Shown here in pieces: positions 13,158 to 27,540 of a DNA stretch of 64,000 nt. The translations under genes and the position numbers were made by a program. This DNA comes from Megalopta genalis (taxonomy: Eukaryota > Arthropoda > Insecta > Hymenoptera > Halictidae). The notes beneath the pieces are model-generated. The model was given only the letters and a program-made list of their open reading frames with translations, had not been told where the DNA came from and ran no database searches. The first letter of the stretch is position 1, and each line of letters opens with the position of its first letter. The stretch is taken from the NCBI RefSeq assembly GCF_051020955.1, contig NW_027476218.1:394165-458164 (forward strand), given 5' to 3'.

Positions 13158-15833
13158 AAGCTAACGCGTTTCTTTCGCATGCAGTTGTAGCTAAATCTAG
13201 TATATCACAAGTATTTGAAGCTAACCTATTTGTTTCGCATGGATTCGAAAATCAGCCTTCTATTTCGCATTGATTTGAATCTAAATCACGAGTTTCGCAT
13301 GGATTCGAAAATCAGCCTTCTAGTTCGCATTGATTTGAATCTAAATCATGAGTTTCGCATGGATTTGAAGCTAACTCGCTTGGTTCGCATGGATTTGAAG
13401 CAAACTCGTTCGTTTCGCATGCAGTTGAAGCAAAATGATGTATATCACAAGTATTTGAAGCTAAATCATTCGTTTCGCATGGATTTGAAGCTAACTCGTT
13501 TGTTTCAGATACAGTTGAAGCTAAATCATGTATATCAAAGGAATTTGAAGCTGAATCATTTGTTTCGCATGGATTCGAAAATCAGCCTTCTATTTCGCAT
13601 TGATTTCAAGCTAAATCATGAGTTTCGCATGGACTTGAAGCTAACTCGTTTGTTTCGCATGGATTTGAAGCAAAATCATGTATATCACTAGTATTTGAAG
13701 CTAAACAATTTGATTCGCATGGATTCGAAGTTCAGCCTTCTACTTCGAATTGATTTGATGCTAAATCATGTGTTTCGCTTGTATTTGAAGCTAACTCGAT
13801 TTTTTTCGCATGCAGTTGAAGCTAAATCATGTATATCAAAAGTATTTGAAGCTAAACCTTTTGTTTCGCATAAATATTAAGCTAAACAATGTGTTATGCA
13901 TGAATTTGAAGCTAAATCATGTGTTTCGCTTGGATTTGAAGCCAACTCGTTTGTTTCGCCTGCAGTTGATGCTAAATCTAGTATATCACAAGTATTTGAA
14001 GCTAAACCATTTGTTTCGCATGGATTCGAAAATCAGCCATCTATATCGCATTGATTTGAAGCTAAATCATGTGTTTCTCATGGATTTGAAGCTATCTCGT
14101 TTCTATCGCATGGATTTAAAGCTAACTCGTTTGTTTCGCAGGCTGTTGAAGCTAAATCTAGTATATCACAAGTATTTGAAGCTAAACCATTTGATTCGCA
14201 TGGATTCGAAAATCAGCCTTCTATTTCGCATTGATTTGAATCTAAATCATGAGTTTCGCATGGATTTGAAGCAAACTCGTTCGTTTCGCATGCAGTTGAA
14301 GCTATATCACTTATGGTCCCAAGTATTTGAAGCTAAACCATTTGTTTCGCATGGGTTTTGAAGCTAAGCCTTCTACTTCGCATTGATTTGAAGCCAAATC
14401 ATGTGTTTCTCATGGATTTAAAGCTAACACGTTTGTTTCGCATGCAGTTGAAGCTCAATCACGTATATCACAAGTATTTGAAGCTAAACCATTTGTTTCG
14501 CATGGATTCGAAAATCAGCCTTCTACTTCGCATTGATTTGAAGATAAACCATGTGTTAGGCTTGGATTTGAAGCTAACTCGTTTGTTTCGCATGCAGTTG
14601 AAGCTGTATCACTTATATCGCAAGTATTTGAAGCTAAATCATTTGTGTCGCATGGATTCGAAAATCAGCCTTCTACTTCGCATTGATTTGAAGCTAAATC
14701 AAGTGTTTCGCTTGGATTTGAAGTTAACTCGTTAGTTTCGCATGCAGTTGAACCTAAATCATGTATATCACAAGTATTTGAAGCTAAACCATTTGATTCT
14801 CATGGTTTTGGAGCTAAGCCTTCCAACTTCGCATTCATTTAGAGATAAATCATGTGTTTCGCATGGACTTAAAGCTAACACGTTTGTTTCGCATGCAGTA
14901 GAAGCTAAATCATGTATATCACAAGTATTTGAAGTTAATCCATTTGTTTTGCATGGATTCGAAAATCAGCCTTCTATTTCGCATTGATTTGAAGCCAAAT
15001 CATGTGTTTCTCATGGATTTAAAGCTAACACGTTTGTTTCGCATGCAGTTGAAGCTCAATCATGTATATCTCAAGTATTTGAAGCTAAACCATTTGTTTC
15101 GCATGGGTTTTGAAGCTAAGCCTTCTACTTCGCATTGATTTGAAGCCAAATCATGTGTTTCTCATGGATTTAAAGCTAACACGTTTGTTTCGCATGCAGT
15201 TGAAGCTCAATCACGTATATCACAAGTATTTGAAGCTAAACCATTTGTTTCGCATGGATTCGAAAATCAGCCTTCTACTTCGCATTGATTTGGAGCTAAA
15301 TCACGAGTTTCGCATGGATTCGAAAATCAGCCTTCTATTTCGCATTGATTTGAATCTAAATCATGAGTTTCGCATGGATTTGAAGCAAACTCGTTCGTTT
15401 CGCATGCAGTTGAAGCTATATCACTTATGGTCCCAAGTGTTTGAAGCTAAATCATTCGTTTCGCAAGGAGTTCAAGCTAAGACTTCTACTTCGCATTGAT
15501 TTGGAGCTAAATCATGTGTTTGGCATGGATCTGAAGCTATCACGTTTCTTTCGCATGCAGTTGAAGCTAAATCATGTATATCACTAGTATTTGAAGCTAA
15601 ACCATTTGTTTCGCATGGATTCGAAAATCAGCCTTCTATATCGCATTGATTTGAAGCTAAATCATGTGTTTCTCATGGATTTAAAGCTATCTCGTTTCTA
15701 CCGCATCGATTTAAAGCTAACTCGTTTGTTTCGCATGCTGTTGAAGCTAAATCTAGTATATCACAAGTATTTGAAGCTAAACCATTTGTTTCGCATGGAT
15801 TCGAAAATCAGCCTTCTATTTCGCATTGATTTG
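13158..15833 (+). repeat. 2.7-kb segmental duplication, copy B
   Basis: This is the second copy of the 7718-10394 segment. Part of it (about 14230-15040) is copied again near 16005-16815, offset 1775 bp, and the TCCAACTTCGCATTC block appears a fifth time near 19389. Differences from copy A are scattered single bases, for example TTTCGCTTG against TTTGGCTTG in the U1 near 13775 and 8335. Confidence 0.87.
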
Positions 15834-16909
15834 AAGCTAAATCATGTGTTTCTCATGGATTTGAAGCTATCTCGTTTCTATCGCATGGATTTAAAGCTAA
15901 CTCGTTTGTTTCGCATGCTGTTGAAGCTAAATCTAGTATATCACAAGTATTTGAAGCTAAACCATTTGATTCGCATGGATTCGAAAATCAGCCTTCTATT
16001 TCGCATTGATTTGAATCTAAATCATGAGTTTCGCATGGATTTGAAGCAAACTCGTTCGTTTCGCATGCAGTTGAAGCTATATCACTTATGGTCCCAAGTA
16101 TTTGAAGCTAAACCATTTGTTTCGCATGGGTTTTGAAGCTAAGCCTTCTACTTCGCATTGATTTGAAGCCAAATCATGTGTTTCTCTTGGATTTAAAGCT
16201 AACACGTTTGTTTCGCATGCAGTTGAAGCTCAATCACGTATATCACCAGTATTTGAAGCTAAACCATTTGTTTCGCATGGATTCGAAAATCAGCCTTCTA
16301 CTTCGCATTGATTTGAAGATAAACCATGTGTTAGGCTTGGATTTGAAGCTAACTCGTTTGTTTCGCATGCAGTTGAAGCTGTATCACTTATATCGCAAGT
16401 ATTTGAAGCTAAATCATTTGTGTCGCATGGATTCGAAAATCAGCCTTCTACTTCGCATTGATTTGAAGCTAAATCAAGTGTTTCGCTTGGATTTGAAGTT
16501 AACTCGTTAGTTTCGCATGCAGTTGAACCTAAATCATGTATATCACAAGTATTTGAAGCTAAACCATTTGATTCTCATGGATTTGGAGCTAAGCCTTCCA
16601 ACTTCGCATTCATTTAGAGATAAATCATGTGTTTCGCATGGACTTAAAGCTAACACGTTTGTTTCGCATGCAGTAGAAGCTAAATCATGTATATCACAAG
16701 TATTTGAAGTTAATCCATTTGTTTTGCATGGATTCGAAAATCAGCCTTCTATTTCGCATTGATTTGAAGCCAAATCATGTGTTTCTCATGGATTTAAAGC
16801 TAACACGTTTGTTTCGCATGCAGATGAAGCTCAATCATGTATATCTCAAGTATTTGAAGCTAAACCATTTGTTTCGCATGGATTCGAAAATCAGCCTTCT
16901 ATATCGCAT

Positions 16910-17915
16910 TGATTTGAAGCTAAATCATGTGTTTCTCATGGATTTAAAGCTATCTCGTTTCTATCGCATGGATTTAAAGCTAACTCGTTTGTTTCGCATG
17001 CTGTTGAAGCTAAATCTAGTATATCACAAGTATTTGAAGCTAAACCATTTGTTTCGCATGGATTCGAAAATCAGCTTCCTATTTCGCATTGATTTGAATC
17101 TAAATCATGAGTTTCGCACGGATTTGAAGCTAACTCGTTTGTTTCGCATGCAGTTGAAGCAAAATCATGTATATCACAAGTATTTGAAGCTAAATCATTC
17201 GTTTCGCATGGATTTGAAGCTAACTCATTTGTTTCAGATACAGTTGAAGCTAAATCATGTATATCAAAGGAATTTGAAGCTGAATCATTTGTTTCGCATG
17301 GATTCGAAAATCTGCCTTCTATTTCGCATTGATTTCAAGCTAAATCATGAGTTTCGCATGGACTTGAAGCTAACTCGTTTGTTTCGCATGGATTTGAAGC
17401 AAAATCATGTATATCACAAGTATTTGAAGCTAAACAATTTGATTCGCATGGATTCGAAGTTCAGCCTTCTACTTCTAATTGATTTGATGCTAAATCATGT
17501 GTTTCGCTTGTATTTGAAGCTAACTCGATTGTTTCGCATGCAGTTGAAGCTAAATCATGTATATCAAAAGTATTTGAAGCTAAACCTTTTGTTTCGCATA
17601 AATATTAAGCTAAACCATGTGTTATGCATGAATTTGAAGCTAAATCATGTGTTTCGCTTGGATTTGAAGCCAACTCGTTTGTTTCGCCTGCAGTTGATGC
17701 TAAATCTAGTATATCACAAGTATTTGAAGCTAAACCATTTGTTTCGCATGGATTCGAAAATCAGCCTTCTATATCGCATTGATTTGAAGCTAAATCATGT
17801 GTTTCTCATGGATTTGAAGCTATCTCGTTTCTATCGCATGGATTTAAAGCTAACTCGTTTGTTTCGCATGCTGTTGAAGCTAAATCTAGTATAACACAAG
17901 TATTTGAAGCTAAAC
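16910..17915 (+). repeat. 1-kb copy of the 10840-11845 segment
   Basis: Sequence from about 16910 to 17915 matches about 10840-11845, offset close to 6070 bp. Shared changes include TTTCAGATACAGTTG, ATCAAAGGAATTTG, GATTTCAAGCTAAATC and the AGTATAACACAAG variant near the right end. Copy-specific substitutions include CTTCTAATTG (about 17473) for CTTCGAATTG. Confidence 0.85.
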
Positions 17916-18100
17916 CATTTGTTTCGCATGGATTCGAAAATCAGCCTTCTATATCGCATTGATTTGAAGCTAAATCATGTGTTTCTCATGGATTTGAAGC
18001 TATCTCGTTTCTATCGCATGGATTTAAAGCTAACTCGTTTGTTTCGCATGCTGTTGAAGCTAAATCTAGTATAACACAAGTATTTGAAGCTAAACCATTT
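17701..18100 (+). repeat. 180-bp (six-unit) tandem duplication
   Basis: The six-unit block at 17701-17880 is repeated at 17881-18060 almost without change. It runs from AATCTAGTATATCAC through CGAAAATCAGCC, TATATCGC, TTTCTCATGG, CTATCTCGTTTC and CATGCTG. The second and third block starts both carry ATAACAC, so the last step copied an already mutated end. Confidence 0.87.
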
Positions 18101-18237
18101 GTTTCGCATGGATTCGAAAATCAGCCTTCTATTTCGCATTGATTTGAATCTAAATCATGAGTTTCGCATCGATTTGAAGCAAACTCGTTCGTTTCGCATG
18201 CAGTTGAAGCTATATCACTTATGGTCCCAAGTGTTTG

Positions 18238-19199
18238 AAGCTAAATCATTCGTTTCGCATGGAGTTCAAGCTAAGACTTCTACTTCGCATTGATTTGGAG
18301 CTAAATCATGTGTTTCGCATGGATTTAAAGCTAACGCGTTTCTTTCGCATGCAGTTGTAGCTAAATCTAGTATATCACAAGTATTTGAAGCTAAACCATT
18401 TGTTTCGCATGGATTCGAAAATCAGCCTTCTATATCGCATTGATTTGAAGCTAAATCATGTGTTTCCCATGGATTTGAAGCTAACTCTTTTGTTTCGCCT
18501 GCATTTGGTGATAAATCATGTATATCACAAGTATTTGAAGCTAACCTATTGGTTTCGCATGGATTCGAAAATCAGCCTTCTATCTCGCATTGATTTGAAT
18601 CTAAATCATGAGTTTCGCATGGATATGAAGCTAACTCGTTCGGTTCGCATGGATTTGAAGCAAACTCGTTCGTTTCGCATGCAGCTGAAGCTATATCACT
18701 TATGGTCCCAAGTGTTTGAAGCTAAATCATTCGTTTCGCATGGAGTTCAAGCTAAGACTTCTACTTCGCATTGATTTGGAGCTAAATCATGTGTTTCGCA
18801 TGGATTTAAAGCTAACGCGTTTCTTTCGCATGCAGTTGTAGCTAAATCTAGTATATCACAAGTATTTGAAGCTAAACCATTTGTTTCGCATGGATTCGAA
18901 AATCAGCCTTCTATATCGCATTGATTTGAAGCTAAATCATGTGTTTCCCATGGATTTGAAGCTAACTCTTTTGTTTCGCCTGCATTTGGTGATAAATCAT
19001 GTATATCACAAGTATTTGAAGCTAACCTATTGGTTTCGCATGGATTCGAAAATCAGCCTTCTATCTCGCATTGATTTGAATCTAAATCATGAGTTTCGCA
19101 TGGATATGAAGCTAACTCGTTCGGTTCGCATGGATTTGAAGCAAACTCGTTCGTTTCGCATGCAGCTGAAGCTATATCACTTATGGTCCCAAGTGTTTG
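18238..19199 (+). repeat. 481-bp tandem duplication
   Basis: Bases 18238-18718 and 18719-19199 are nearly identical. They share rare variants TTTCCCATGG, TTTGGTGATAAATC, CTATTGGTTTCGC and GCATGCAGCTGAAG. Each copy contains one 31 bp TTATGGTCCCAAG unit, which accounts for the odd base (16 x 30 + 1). The near-identity suggests a very recent event or an assembly duplication. Confidence 0.9.
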
Positions 19200-19679
19200 A
19201 AGCTAAACCATTTGTTTCGCATGGATTTGAAGCTAAGCCTTCTACTTTGCATTGATTTGAAGCTAAATCAAGTGTTTCGCTTGGATTTGAAGTTAACTCG
19301 TTAGTTTCGCATGCAGTTGAACCTAAATCATGTATATCACAAGTGTTTGAAGCTAAACCATTTGATTCTCATGGATTTGGAGCTAAGCCTTCCAACTTCG
19401 CATTCATTTAGAGATAAATCATGTGTTTCGCATGGACTTAAAGCTAACACGTTTGTTTCGCATGCAGTAGAAGCTAAATCATGTATATCACAAGTATTTG
19501 AAGTTAATCCATTTGTTTTGCATGGATTCGAAAATCAGCCTTCTATTTCGCATTGATTTGAAGCCAAATCATGTGTTTCTCATGGATTTAAAGCTAACAC
19601 GTTTGTTTCGCATGCAGTTGAAGCTCAATCATGTATATCTCAAGTATATTGAAGCTAAACCATTTGTTTCGCATGGGTT

Positions 19680-20610
19680 TTGAAGCTAAGCCTTCTACTT
19701 CGCATTGATTTTAAGTTAATTCATGTGTTTCGCATGGATTTGAAACTAACTCGTTTGTTTCGCATGTAGTTGAAGCTAAATCGTGTATAAAAAAGTATTT
19801 GGAACTAAATCATTCGTTTCGCATGGATTTGAAGCTAAGTCTTCAACTTCGCATTGATTTGAAGCTAAATCATTTGTTACGCTTGGATTTGAAGCTAACT
19901 CGTTTGTTTCGGCTGCATTTGAAGCTATATCAGTTATATTGCAATTATCAGAAGATAAAGCATTTGTTTCTCATGTATTTGAAGCTAAGCCTTGTACTGC
20001 GCATTGATTTGTAGCTAAGTCATGTGTTTCGCTTGGATTTGAAGCTAAGCGTTCTACTTCGCATTGATTTGAAATTAAATCATGTGTTTCGTTTGGATTT
20101 GAAGCTAACTCGTTTGTTTCGCATGCACTTGTAGCTGTTTCACTTATATCCGCAAGTATTTGAAGCTGAGTCATTCGTTTAGAATGGATTTGGAGTTAAG
20201 CCTTCTACTTCGCATTGATTTGATGCTAAATCATGTGTTTCGCTTGGATGTGAAGCTAACTCGTTTTGTTTGGCACGCTGTTGAAGCTAAACAATGTATA
20301 TCACAAGTATTTGAAGCTAAACCATTTGCTTCGCATCTAATTGAAGCTAAGCCTTCTACTGCGCATTGATTTGAAGGTAAATCAATTGTTTCGCTTGTGT
20401 TTGAAGCTAACTCGTTTGTCTCGCATTCAGTTGAAGCAAAATCATGTATATCACAAGTATTTCAAGCTGAAACATTTGTTTCGCTTGGATTTGAATCTAA
20501 GCCTTCTACTCGCATTGATTTGAAACTGGAGCATGAGATTCGCTTGGATTCGAAGCTACCTCGTTTGTTTCGCATGCAGCTGAAGCTGAATCATGTTTAA
20601 AACAAGTATT
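19680..20610 (+). repeat. Diverged island 1 inside the homogenised domain
   Basis: Between 19.7 and 20.6 kb the marker variants of the surrounding domain vanish and diverged units take over. Diagnostic pieces are GTGTATAAAAAAGTATTTG (a short, A-rich U3), ATCATTTGTTACGCTTGG, CACTTATATCCGCAAG (31 bp U3 relative) and GCACGCTGTTGAAGC with CAATGTATATCAC. The same pieces in the same order recur at about 33.5-33.9 kb, 13760 bp downstream. No unique DNA or gene is seen in the island. Confidence 0.85.
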
Positions 20611-22000
20611 TGAAGCTAAACCATTCGTTTCGCATGGATTTGAAGCTAACTCGTTTGTTTCGCATGGATTTGAAGTTAACTCGTTTGTTTCGCATGCAGT
20701 TGAAGCAAAATCATGTATATCACAAGTATTTGAAGCTAAACCTTTTGTTTCGCATGGATTCGAAAATCAGCCTTCTATTTCGCATTGATTCCAAGCTAAA
20801 TCATGAGTTTCGCATGGACTTGAAGCTAACTCGTTTGTTCCGCATGGATTTGAAGCAAAATCATGTATATCACAAGTATTTGAAGCTAAACAATTTGATT
20901 CGCATGGATTCGAAGATCAGCCTTCTACTTCGAATTTATTTGATGCTAAATCATGTGTTTCGCTTGTATTTGAAGCTAACTCGATTGTTTCGCATGCAGT
21001 TGAAGCTAAATCATGTATATCAAAAGTATTTGAAGCTAAACCTTTTGTTTCGCATAAATATTAAGCTAAACCATGTGTTATGCATGAATTTGAAGCTAAA
21101 TCATGTGTTTCGCTTGGATTTGAAGCCAACTCGTTTGTTTCGCATGCAGTTGATGCTAAATCTAGTATATCACAAGTATTTGAAGCTAAACCATTTGTTT
21201 CGCATGGATTCGAAAATCAGCCTTCTATATCGCATTGATTTGAAGCTAAATCATGTGTTTCTCATGGATTTGAAGCTATATCCTTTCTATCGCATGGATT
21301 TAAAGCTAACTCGTTTGTTTCGCATGCTGTTGAAGCTAAATCTAGTATATCACAAGTATTTGAAGCTAAACCATTTGTTTCGCATGGATTCGAAAATCAG
21401 CCTTCTATTTCGCATTGATTTGAATCTAAATCATGAGTTTCGCATGGATTTGAAGCAAACTCGTTCGTTTCGCATGCAGTTGAAGCTATATCACTTATGG
21501 TCCCAAGTGTTTGAAGCTAAATCATTCGTTTCGCATGGAGTTCAAGCTAAGACTTCTACTTCGCAATTGATTTGGAGCTAAATCATGTGTTTCGCATGGA
21601 TTTAAAGCTAACGCGTTTCTTTCGCATGCAGTTGTAGCTAAATCTAGTATATCACAAGTATTTGAAGCTAACCTATTTGTTTCGCATGGATTCGAAAATC
21701 AGCCTTCTATTTCGCATTGATTTGAATCTAAATCACGAGTTTCGCATGGATTCGAAAATCAGTCTTCTATTTCGCATTGATTTGAATCTAAATCATGAGT
21801 TTCGCATGGATTTGAAGCTAACTCGTTTGGTTCGCATGGATTTGAAGCAAACTCGTTCGTTTCGCATGCAGTTGAAGCTATATCACTTACGGTCCCAAGT
21901 GTTTGAAGCTAAATCATTCGTTTCGCAAGGAGTTCAAGCTAAGACTTCTACTTCGCATTGATTTGGAGCTAAATCATGTGTTTGGCATGGATTTGAAGCT
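20610..22000 (+). repeat. Segment copied again near 31.2-32.5 kb
   Basis: The run starting with GAAGTTAACTCG and CAAAATCATGTATATCAC near 20665-20720 recurs near 31240-31300, offset about 10575 bp. The match continues through TTGTTCCGCATGG, GAATTT/GAATTG and the TATTAAGC block. A one-base insertion near 21563 (CGCAATTGATTTGG) is private to this copy. Confidence 0.78.
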
Positions 22001-25000
22001 ATCACGTTTCTTTCGCATGCAGTTGAAGCTAAATCATGTATATTACTAGTATTTGAAGCTAAACCATTTGTTTCGCATGGATTCGAAAATCAGCCTTCTA
22101 TATCGCATTGATTTGAAGCTAAATCATGTGCTTCTCATGGATTTAAAGCTATCTCGTTTCTATCGCATGGATTTAAAGCTAACTCGTTTGTTTCGCATAC
22201 TGTTGAAGCTAAATCTAGTATATCACAAGTATTTGAAGCTAAACCATTTGTTTCGCATGGATTCGAAAATCAGCCTTCTATTTCGCATTGATTTGAATCT
22301 AAATCATGAGTTTCGCATGGATTTGAAGCTAACTCGTTTGTTTCGCATGCAGTTGAAGCAAAATCATGTATATCACAAGTATTTGAAGCTAAATCATTCG
22401 TTTCGCATGGATTAGAAGCTAACTCGTTTGTTTCAGATACAGTTGAATCTAAATCATGTATATCAAAGGAATTTGAAGCTGAATCATTTGTTTCGCATGG
22501 ATTCGAAAATCAGCCTTCTATTTCGCATTGATTTCAAGCTAAATCATGAGTTTCGCATGGACTTGAAGCTAAATCATGAGTTTCGCATGGACTTGAAGCT
22601 AACTCGTTTGTTTCGCATGGATTTGAAGCAAAATCATGTATATCACAAGTATTTGAAGCTAAACAATTTGATTCGCATGGATTCGAAGTTCAGCCTTCTA
22701 CTTCGAATTGATTTGATGCTAAATCATGTGTTTCGCTTGTATTTGAAGCTAACTCGATTGTTTCGCATGCAGTTGAAGCTAAATCATGTATATCAAAAGT
22801 ATTTGAAGCTAAACCTTTTGTTTCGCATAAATATTAAGCTAAACCATGTGTTATGCATGAATTTGAAGCTAAATCATGTGTTTCGCTTGGATTTGAAGCC
22901 AACTCGTTTGTTTCGCCTGCAGTTGATGCTAAATCTAGTATATCACAAGTATTTGAAGCTAAACCATTTGTTTCGCATGGATTCGAAAATCAGCCTTCTA
23001 TATCGCATTGATTTGAAGCTAAATCATGTGTTTCTCATGGATTTGAAGCTATCTCGTTTCTATCGCATGGATTTAAAGCTAACTCGTTTGTTTCGCATGC
23101 TGTTGAAGCTAAATCTAGTATATCGCAAGTATTTGAAGCTAAACCATTTGTTTCGCATGGATTCGAAAATCAGCCTTCTATTTCGCATTGATTTGAATCT
23201 AAATCATGAGTTTCGCATGGATTTGAAGCAAACTCGTTCGTTTCGCATGCAGTTGAAGCTATATCACTTATGGTCCCAAGTGTTTGAAGCTAAATCATTC
23301 GTTTCGCATGGAGTTCAAGCTAAGACTTCTACTTCGCATTGATTTGGAGCTAAATCATGTGTTTCGCATGGATTTAAAGCTAACGCGTTTCTTTCGCATG
23401 CAGTTGTAGCTAAATCTAGTATATCACAAGTATTTGAAGCTAACCTATTTGTTTCGCATGGATTCGAAAATCAGCCTTCTATGTCGCATTGATTTGAATC
23501 TAAATCACGAGTTTCGCATGGATTCGAAAATCAGCCTTCTATTTCGCATTGATTTGAATCTAAATCATGAGTTTCGCATGGATTTGAAGCTAACTCGTTT
23601 GGTTCGCATGGATTTGAAGCAAACTCGTTCGTTTCGCATGCAGTTGAAGCTATATCACTTATGGTCCCAAGTGTTTGAAGCTAAATCATTCGTTTCGCAA
23701 GGAGTTCAAGCTAAGACTTCTACTTCGCATTGATTTGGAGCTAAATCATGTGTTTGGCATGGATTTGAAGCTATCACGTTTCTTTCGCATGCAGTTGAAG
23801 CTAAATCATGTATATCACTAGTATTTGAAGCTAAACCATTTGTTTCGCATGGATTCGAAAATCAGCCTTCTATATCGCATTGATTTGAAGCTAAATCATG
23901 TGTTTCTCATGGATTTAAAGCTATCTCGTTTCTATCGCATGGATTTAAAGCTAACTCGTTTGTTTCGCATGCTGTTGAAGCTAAATCTAGTATATCACAA
24001 GTATTTGAAGCTAAACCATTTGTTTCGCATGGAGTTCAAGCTAAGACTTCTACTTCGCATTGATTTGGAGCTAAATCATGTGTTTCGCATGGATTTAAAG
24101 CTAACGCGTTTCTTTCGCATGCAGTTGTAGCTAAATCTAGTATATCACAAGTATTTGAAGCTAACCTATTTGTTTCGCATGGATTCGAAAATCAGCCTTC
24201 TATTTCGCATTGATTTGAGTCTAAATCACGAGTTTCGCATGGATTCGAAAATCAGCCTTCTATTTCGCATTGATTTGAATCTAAATCATGAGTTTCGCAT
24301 GGATTTGAAGCTAACTCGTTTGGTTCGCATGGATTTGAAGCAAACTCGTTCGTTTCGCATGCAGTTGAAGCTATATCACTTATAGTCCCAAGTGTTTGAA
24401 GCTAAATCATTCGTTTCGCAAGGAGTTCAAGCTAAGACTTCTACTTCGCATTGATTTGGAGCTAAATCATGTGTTTGGCATGGATTTGAAGCTATCACGT
24501 TTCTTTCGCATGCAGTTGAAGCTAAATCATGTATATCACTAGTATTTGAAGCTAAACCATTTGTTTCGCATGGATTCGAAAATCAGCCTTCTATATCGCA
24601 TTGATTTGAAGCTAAATCATGTGTTTCTCATGGATTTAAAGCTATCTCGTTTCTATCGCATGGATTTAAAGCTAACTCGTTTGTTTCGCATGCTGTTGAA
24701 GCTAAATCTAGTATATCACAAGTATTTGAAGCTAAACCATTTGTTTCGCATGGATTCGAAAATCAGCCTTCTATTTCGCATTGATTTGAATCTAAATCAT
24801 GAGTTTCGCATGGATTTGAAGCTAACTCGTTTGTTTCGCATGCAGTTGAAGCAAAATCATGTATATCACAAGTATTTGAAGCTAAATCATTCGTTTCGCA
24901 TGGATTAGAAGCTAACTCGTTTCTTTCAGATACAGTTGAAGCTAAATCATGTATATCAAAGGAATTTGAAGCTGAATCATTTGTTTCGCATGGATTCGAA

Positions 25001-27540
25001 AATCAGCCTTCTATTTCGCATTGATTTGAATCTAAATCATGAGTTTCGCATGGATTTGAAGCTAACTCGTTCGTTTCGCATGCAGTTGAAGCTATATCAC
25101 TTATGGTCCCAAGTGTTTGAAGCTAAATCATTCGATCGCAAGGAGTTCAAGCTAAGACTTCTACTTCGCATTGATTTGGAGCTAAATCATGTGTTTTGCA
25201 TGGATTTGAAGCTATCACGTTTCTTTCGCATGCAGTTGAAGCTAAATCATGTATATCACTAGTATTTGAAGCTAAACCATTTGTTTCGCATGGATTCGAA
25301 AATCAGCCTTCTATTTCGCATTGATTTGAATCTAAATCATGAGTTTCGCATGGATTTGAAGCTAACTCGTTTGGTTCGCATGGATTTGAAGCAAACTCGT
25401 TCGTTTCGCATGCAGTTGAAGCTATATCACTTATGGTCCCAAGTGTTTGAAGCTAAATCATTCGTTTCGCATGGAGTTCAAGCTAAGACTTCTACTTCGC
25501 ATTGATTTGGAGCTAAATCATGTGTTTCGCATGGATTTGAAGCTATCACGTTTCTTTCGCATGCAGTTGAATCTAAATCATGTATATCACTAGTATTTGA
25601 AGCTAAACCATTTGTTTCGCATGGATTCGAAAATCAGCCTTCTATATCGCATTGATTTGAAGCTAAATCATGTGTTTCCCATGGATTTGAAGTTAACTCG
25701 TTTGTTTCGCATGCAGTTGAAGCAAAATCATGTATATCAGAAGCATTTGAAGCTAAACCTTTTGTTTCGCATGGATTCGAAGATCAGCCTTCTATTTCGC
25801 ATTGATTTCAAGCTAAATCATGAGTTTCGCATGGACTTGAAGCTAACTCGTTTGTTCCGCATGGATTTGAAGCAAAATCATGTATATCACAAGTATTTGA
25901 AGCTAAACAATTTGATTCGCATGGATTCGAAGATCAGCCTTCTACTTCGAATTGATTTGATGCTAAATCATGTGTTTCGCTTGTATTTGAAGCTAACTCG
26001 ATTGTTTCGCATGCAGTTGAAGCTAAATCATGTATATCAAAAGTATTTGAAGCTAAACCTTTTGTTTCGCATAAATATTAAGCTAAACCATGTGTTATGC
26101 ATGAATTTGAAGCTAAATCATGTGTTTCGCTTGGATTTGAAGCCAACTCGTTTGTTTCGCCTGCAGTTGATGCTAAATCTAGTATATCACAAGTATTTGA
26201 AGCTAAACCATTTGTTTCGCATGGATTCGAAAATCAGCCTTCTATATCGCATTGATTTGAAGCTAAATCATGTGTTTCTCATGGATTTGAAGCTATCTCG
26301 TTTCTATCGCATGGATTTAAAGCTAACTCGTTTGTTTCGCATGCTGTTGAAGCTAAATCTAGTATATCACAAGTATTTGAAGCTAAACCATTTGTTTCGT
26401 ATGGATTCGAAAATCAGCCTTCTATATCGCATTGATTTGAAGCTAAATCATGTGTTTTTCATGGATTTGAAGCTATCTCGTTTCTATCGCACGGATTTAA
26501 AGCTAACTCGTTTGTTTCGCATGCTGTTGAAGCTAAATCTAGTATATCACAAGTATTTGAAGCTAAACCATTTGTTTCGCATGGATTCGAAAATCAGCCT
26601 TCTATTTCGCATTGATTTGAATCTAAATCATGAGTTCCGCATGGATTTGAAGCAAACTCGTTCGTTTCGCATGCAGTTGAAGCTATATCACTTATGGTCC
26701 AAAGTGTTTGAAGCTAAATCATTCATTTCGCATGGAGTTCAAGCTAAGACTTCTACTTCGCATTGATTTGGAGCTAAATCATGTGTTTCGCATGGATTTA
26801 AAGCTAACGCGTTTCTTTCGCATGCAGTTGTAGCTAAATCTAGTATATCACAAGTATTTGAAGCTAACCTATTTGTTTCGCATGGATTCGAAAATCAGCC
26901 TTTTATATCGCATTGATTTGAAGCTAAATCATCTCTTTCGCATGGATTTGAAGCTATCTCGTTTCTATCGCATGGATTTAAAGCTAACTCGTTTGTTTCG
27001 CATACTGTTGAAGCTAAATCTAGTATATCACAAGTATTTGAAGCTAAACCATTTGTTTCGCATGGATTCGAAAATCAGCCTTCTATATCGCATTGATTTG
27101 AAGTTAAATCATGTGTTTCTCATGGATTTGAAGCTATCTCGTTTCTATCGCATGGATTTAAAGCTAACTCGTTTGTTTCGCATGCTGTTGAAGCTAAATC
27201 TAGTATATCACAAGTATTTGAAGCTAAACCATTTGTTTCGCATGGATTCGAAAATCAGCCTTCTATTTCGCATTGATTTGAATCTAAATCATGAGTTTCG
27301 CATGGATTTGAAGCAAACTCGTTCGTTTCGCATGCAGTTGAAGCTATATCACTTATGGTCCCAAGTGTTTGAAGCTAAATCATTCGTTTCGCATGGAGTT
27401 CAAGCTAAGACTTCTACTTCGCATTGATTTGGAGCTAAATCATGTGTTTCGCATGGATTTAAAGCTAACGCGTTTCTTTCGCATGCAGTTGTAGCTAAAT
27501 CTAGTATATCACAAGTATTTGAAGCTAACCTATTTGTTTC

